Assembly (NCBI GenBank): GCA_964247055.1
Contig: OZ176051.1
Location: 8,060,001-8,124,000 of the forward strand
Reading direction: 5' to 3'
DNA length: 64,000 nt
Source of the DNA: Paragordius varius
Taxonomy: Eukaryota; Nematomorpha
Positions 59,526 to 64,000 of the stretch are shown one piece after another. Within the stretch, counting starts at the first letter, position 1. Every line of letters starts with the position of its first letter. The notes below the pieces were generated by a model. That model was given only the letters and a program-made list of their open reading frames with translations. It made no database searches and had not been told where the DNA came from. The position numbers and the translations under genes were made by a program.

Positions 59526-61538
59526 TCAATAATAAACGCGAGGATGTTTAAGCATAGTGTTAGCTGTTAGATTGTCATCGCTCTCCCCCAATGCAATTTC
59601 GGTCGGGAGTGGTTTAATCAAAAAGGAAAGAATGTCAGAAAGGGAAAGCATACCGACACATTTCCAATGTTCATCAACCACAACGAGCCTGTGAACACCG
59701 GCTTTAACAATTCTAATATTTTAATTATATGAGTCTTATATGCTAAGTATAAGTATATTGATATATAAATATATATAATTTTATTAATGGGAGTAAGTAC
59801 TTTATGTAATCTACATTAATCATATAAAATCGGTTACATTTGACTAAAAGTAATTACAAACAAATAGTTATATCCATAGTTAAAGTCATGTATTCTCAAA
59901 ACATTATTAGGAATATATTATGGGGTTTAGAACTATCCGAAAATACCATTATTTCAATCATAAAAATTTTATAGTTTAGTTCAGTGCCACGCTTTTTTCG
60001 GCACGCAAAAGTCCTTTCAAAGTGTTAAAAAATTGGATTTACGATTATTTAAAAGATATATCTTCCAAAATTGGACTTAAAATAACCCAAAATTGGTTAA
60101 ACTTAAACTCACCTATCTATGACAGCCCCCAATTTTTCTCCTTTCTGGCAACTATGGACCTCTTCTATGATATGGGATCTGTATCCAAGAGCCTCCCGGA
60201 CTGACACATCCAATTGACGATATGAACGTTCCGCGGCCAAATTTATCACATCAAACTAAGGTAGAAAGTAATGATAAGAAATTGTTTAAAAAATCTAACA
60301 AAATCGCAAATAATATTCCATTTACAGTTCAAATTCACCATTAAATTAGTCAAATTCACCCTTAAACTATTTAAATTCACCCTTAATCCAAATTCACCCT
60401 AAACGAAATTAATTTTTAAGATTAAAAATTACCTATATTTTTTATATTTAACAAAAAATAAAATTACGTGTAAATTTAACATAATACTGAAATACAATAA
60501 ACTATGCCATAAGACAATATATTTTAATTAAATGATGAGTTATATTAACCCGAAAACACATAATTTATTTTTAGGGTTAATTTGAATTGTTCAAGGGCGA
60601 ATTTAGATTGTAAATGGTATAAATAAATAATTTTATAAAACAAACTTTTGCGTAAACATCGATAACGCGATTGTCCGAATGTTTAAGTACTGGAAGCGCA
60701 GATATACGTTTTTCTGCAAACAAATCTAATGCATGACCGATCGGGGTGTCTTCATAAACAGTTTGAACATTTTCATATGTACCTACCAACAAATATATTG
60801 AAAAATGAAAAAATGTCCTTTATAATTTTTAATTAATATTATTTTTATTTATATCCGTAAAACAGATAAATAATGTAAATTTTTAAATTTTTTGTTAACT
60901 TCCTAAAAAAATACAACATAGTCAATCAAGCATCAAAAGAACAAATGGTTAAAAAACTTTTTTTATTTTAAAAAATATTAAATGTATCATATCAATGTCA
61001 TTAATAAATAGTGTTATACCAATATCAAGTTCCTCCAAAGTTTTATCCATAAACTTTGGCCGGGGCGTAAGATCATCCATGTACAAGCAAAGGAATCGTA
61101 AGATACGCTTATGCGTTAGAATGTATAATGCATTACCCGTCATTGGATCAACTACGGGTAATCGATGTACCCTGTTTTTAACCAAAAGACGGGCCGCCCT
61201 CAGTAGATTAACGCGCGGATCAACCCATAAAAATGGTCTGCAATGTTCACGAAGGAATTCGTCTCGCCACGTTTGAATTTTATGTTCTTCCAAATTATCT
61301 ACCGTTATAACCGGATTCAGATTCAAGGGTGGTGGTACAGTTTTAGCTGGATTATCTGATGGCTCATTCGTATAGGTTGACGTTTCTGTTTTTAAAGCAG
61401 AATGATGGTTATGGATATTATTTTTGGAAGAAATGGTGTTGTGGTCATTTGATTTTGTATTTGCAAAATTCGTGATATTGGTATCCCCTGAGATTTGAGC
61501 GTCATGCGTGTTTTGATTATTATTTTCTGTTTGTTTTT
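59526..61538 (-). CDS. PRKAG: AMPK gamma subunit, 3' part (CBS2-CBS4)
   Basis: Regulatory nucleotide-sensing subunit of AMP-activated protein kinase. Exons: about 61538-61020, 60782-60646, 60255-60113 and 59712-59526, ending KHPRVYY. CBS2: LEEHKIQTWRDEF, then VHRLPVVDPMTGNALYILTH with the His-Arg of the AMP site. CBS3: VYEDTPIGHALDLF and KRISALPVL, then FDVINLAAERSYRQLDVSV. CBS4: AGVHRLVVVDEHWK then LSLSDIL. Nucleotide-contacting residues at these sites are conserved. The start of the 5'-most exon reads as an Asn/Thr/Ser/His-rich stretch of about 80 residues where vertebrates have a short CBS1-CBS2 linker. CBS1 is not in the window up to 64000, so the 5' end lies beyond it or is unseen. MITE D copy 2 occupies most of one intron. 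Confidence 0.9.
60316..60619. mobile_element. MITE family D, copy 2
   Basis: 304 bp with ends CCATTTACAGTTCAAATTCA and the complement of TTAGATTGTAAATGGTA. The left end has an extra AAATTCACCCTTAAACT tandem (three units). It makes up most of the 390-bp AMPK gamma intron and ends 25 bp from the 5' splice site at 60645. Confidence 0.75.
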
Positions 61539-62265
61539 CTGTCCGACATTTAGATAAAATATAAATTTATGATTGTTTGTAAAAGAAATGTTTTTGCACA
61601 ATAACAGGAATATATTTAATTCTAAGGCAAATAATCTTCTTGGCAACGGATTCATATCAATAAAAATAGATTAAATTTCAATATAATTTTATCTAAAAAC
61701 GCCTATAGTATATAGTGGAGTAATTAAAACCTGTAAGTTAATGTCTAAAGACTTAAACGTCATTTTAATCAAAACTTATAAATTTCGCCTAATATCATTA
61801 TTTTATATATATGTATGTGAAACAATATATCAAAACTATTTCATAAGTTATAAACACAATGTAAGTTTTGAGCAAAGTAGGCATAATAAGTTAAAATATC
61901 ATTAGTATCGATTTTTTGTAATTTTATTTTCTTATTATATAACAATGAGCACTATAAGTGTTATGAAAAACAATTTCTAAAAATTCTTTTGTCTAAATGG
62001 TATATCGAATCAAATATATATAAATTATTTTTGAAAAATAGATTTTGCTTCATAAATACTTTCTCGCAATGAATATATAATGGGTTAATTAAAATATTCA
62101 ATTATTCAATATGATATTTTAATATCCCAAAAACTGCATATCTAAAGCTCAAATTTTGACACTAATTATCATAAATATTTTAATGGTAAGGGAGGAGAAA
62201 ACGAGACAATTTCTATATTGTCTATTCTAAATATAGAATTTTATACCGTATTGTCGTTCTCGTCG

Positions 62266-62298
<33 letters not shown>

Positions 62299-64000
62299 AA
62301 AAAATATGACAAAATAAATTTAAATCACCCTATTTATGAGTGTGATATGTAATATTTTTAGCGCGCTTGTTGTTGTTTTTTGAAACCCAAAAATTTTACA
62401 CCAATATGTCAATTAAGGATAGATAGATAGATGCCCTGGGCTAAAACAGAAATTAATATATTAGTAATATATGGATTAATTATTTCAATCAGTATAGGCA
62501 TGTACATGATAAGTGTGAAATTTTGTACAAAGTATTTATAAAACATTTTATAATTATTTAAAAATTAAACTATAAATTTTTGCAATATTTTAGGCAAAAA
62601 AAATTAGATTGTAAAATAAATCAGCAGCATTTTCGATAGGATTTTCAGGCCTTAAATAATAAAAATTAGAAGTAAGAAGCGATTAATTTAAAACTGATGA
62701 ATATTCTAAACTTTTGAGCGTAAGATTAAGTTTTGACCGGTAAAAATAACCGATCGAGTCTGACTGATTACAAAACAAATTATTCAAACAAATAATATTC
62801 GGTAATTATAAATATTTATATAAGAGTGACTTTAAATTATAAAATTATTGCTTTAAACTGTACCTGAGCGTACAATGAAATAATTATAAATGCGCTAAAT
62901 TTAATTTTGAACCCATTTTTCAATATATTATTATGACATGATTCACAACCGGTTAGACCCAAATTGTGTAAATAAAATTTTCTAATCAAATATATGAGTT
63001 CTAAACGACAATATTTGCGCTATTAGTTATCTGATATTTACAAAAACAAAAATCTTATATATATATATATATATATATATGAATTTAGCTGATGACACAA
63101 TAATATATTTTCAATATTGATATTTTGTTAAAATCCCTAATAAAATTTATGTTAATTAGTTGTACTCTAAATAAATAAATGCGTTTTAGCCACTTTGTTT
63201 CAACTATACAAAATATTTGTTGTATGACTAAAATATGATTACTATTCTTACATAGCCGACTCAAAAGAGCCATCAATTTTTTTATCTAAACAAATTTTAA
63301 AGTTTACTGTTGTAATTTAAGATATGATAATTATTTAAAAAGAAAACGGTTAGAAGCTTAAATTATTAATAAATTCATTAATTAGGTGAATGTCTAATTG
63401 ATGAATTGGAATAATTTTTATTAATAATCAACAACTTGAGCTTTTTCACAAAGTCCATAGATTGCCAACCATATAACCTTTATGGCAGACTAAAAGGCGG
63501 CGCAAAATATAAAACAGTGTATTATGGAAAAAAAATTACGTGACCAATTTAAGTAGTATGGCTAATTTTAACAGCACTTATAACAAGGTACATGACGACA
63601 TTTATAAATTAATAGTCTTACTACGGAAAAAAATTCCTAACCATATATTTAATTTGTGACAATTCAAATGACTAATGTAACTAACTCCTCATGATATGCC
63701 TGTTTATAGTAGATAACAGTCGCCACAATTCTTGAGGCGGGCATTTATATATATAAAAAAATGCTAATACAAAAATCGATATTCAAATTTAACTATAACT
63801 GAGAACTGTTAATATAACAGAGGAGAAGTATTCTTATCTTAGTTTTACAAGATAATTGGTTAAAATGAGTTCAAAAGTTCACAAGTTAAATTTTTACCAA
63901 TTAAGCTTCAAAATTGGTCGGTAACACACACAAAGTTTAAAACCGTAAAAAAGATAGGTCATCATCTGATTTGTACAAAAGATTAAAATATACTGAAAAC
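61539..64000. other. Probable AMPK gamma intron or 5' region, no exon found
   Basis: AT-rich, with (TA) runs at about 62266-62296 and 63056-63081. I searched both strands by eye for the missing CBS1 exon and did not find it. The 63085-63276 (-) frame has no domain. Confidence 0.4.

Noticed and set aside
60995-61276. 93-aa plus-strand frame
   Set aside because: Antisense shadow of the AMPK gamma CBS2 exon.
1-64000. Retrovirus-like elements, CRISPR arrays, rRNA genes
   Set aside because: None seen on either strand by eye.

Overview
This is a very AT-rich stretch of animal nuclear DNA. It has multi-exon genes with GT-AG introns, a rhodopsin-type GPCR, a cadherin, kanadaptin and an AMPK gamma subunit. 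Some introns are only 22-35 nt and others run to several kilobases. Introns this short are known from flatworm (schistosome) micro-introns and from dicyemids. A small spiralian such as a flatworm or mesozoan is my best guess, but the phylum is not proven by the sequence.

Layout. 1-115: a 21-bp minisatellite. 1195-3805 (-): kanadaptin (SLC4A1AP), seven exons that join to an uninterrupted 513-aa frame. 6923-8200 (+): an intronless, divergent class-A GPCR. 8325-34279 (-): a giant gene of about 38 exons for a cadherin-23-like adhesion protein. It has a signal peptide, about 14 cadherin repeats, a membrane-adjacent domain, one membrane helix and a cytoplasmic tail that resembles vertebrate CDH23. 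Its introns are packed with small DNA transposons. 36010-36943: a hAT-type element. 37700-43187 (+): an unrecognised signal-peptide gene or gene cluster. 44256-57986: two almost identical 3.86-kb hAT transposons in inverted orientation around a 6.0-kb spacer. The spacer holds an intact mitochondrial ribosome-recycling factor gene (MRRF, +) head-to-head with an unrecognised 211-aa gene (-). 59526-61538 (-): the 3' part of an AMPK gamma-subunit gene (CBS2-CBS4).

The most striking result is at the inverted hAT pair. Each copy has mismatched 8-bp flanks, but the flanks match perfectly when swapped between copies (AATACAGG with AATACAGG, ATGGTGTG with ATGGTGTG). An older small transposon is also split across the pair in the way that swap predicts. 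The 6-kb spacer with its two genes therefore appears to have been flipped by recombination between the two transposons, unless the assembly mis-oriented it.

A second theme is intron size. MRRF, the 211-aa gene and kanadaptin together contain nine introns of 64 nt or less, eight of them 22-35 nt. In the CDH23-like and AMPK genes, four foldback MITE insertions sit 15-25 bp downstream of a 5' splice site. That suggests how tiny introns have grown. No retrovirus-like, CRISPR, rRNA or convincing tRNA features were seen.
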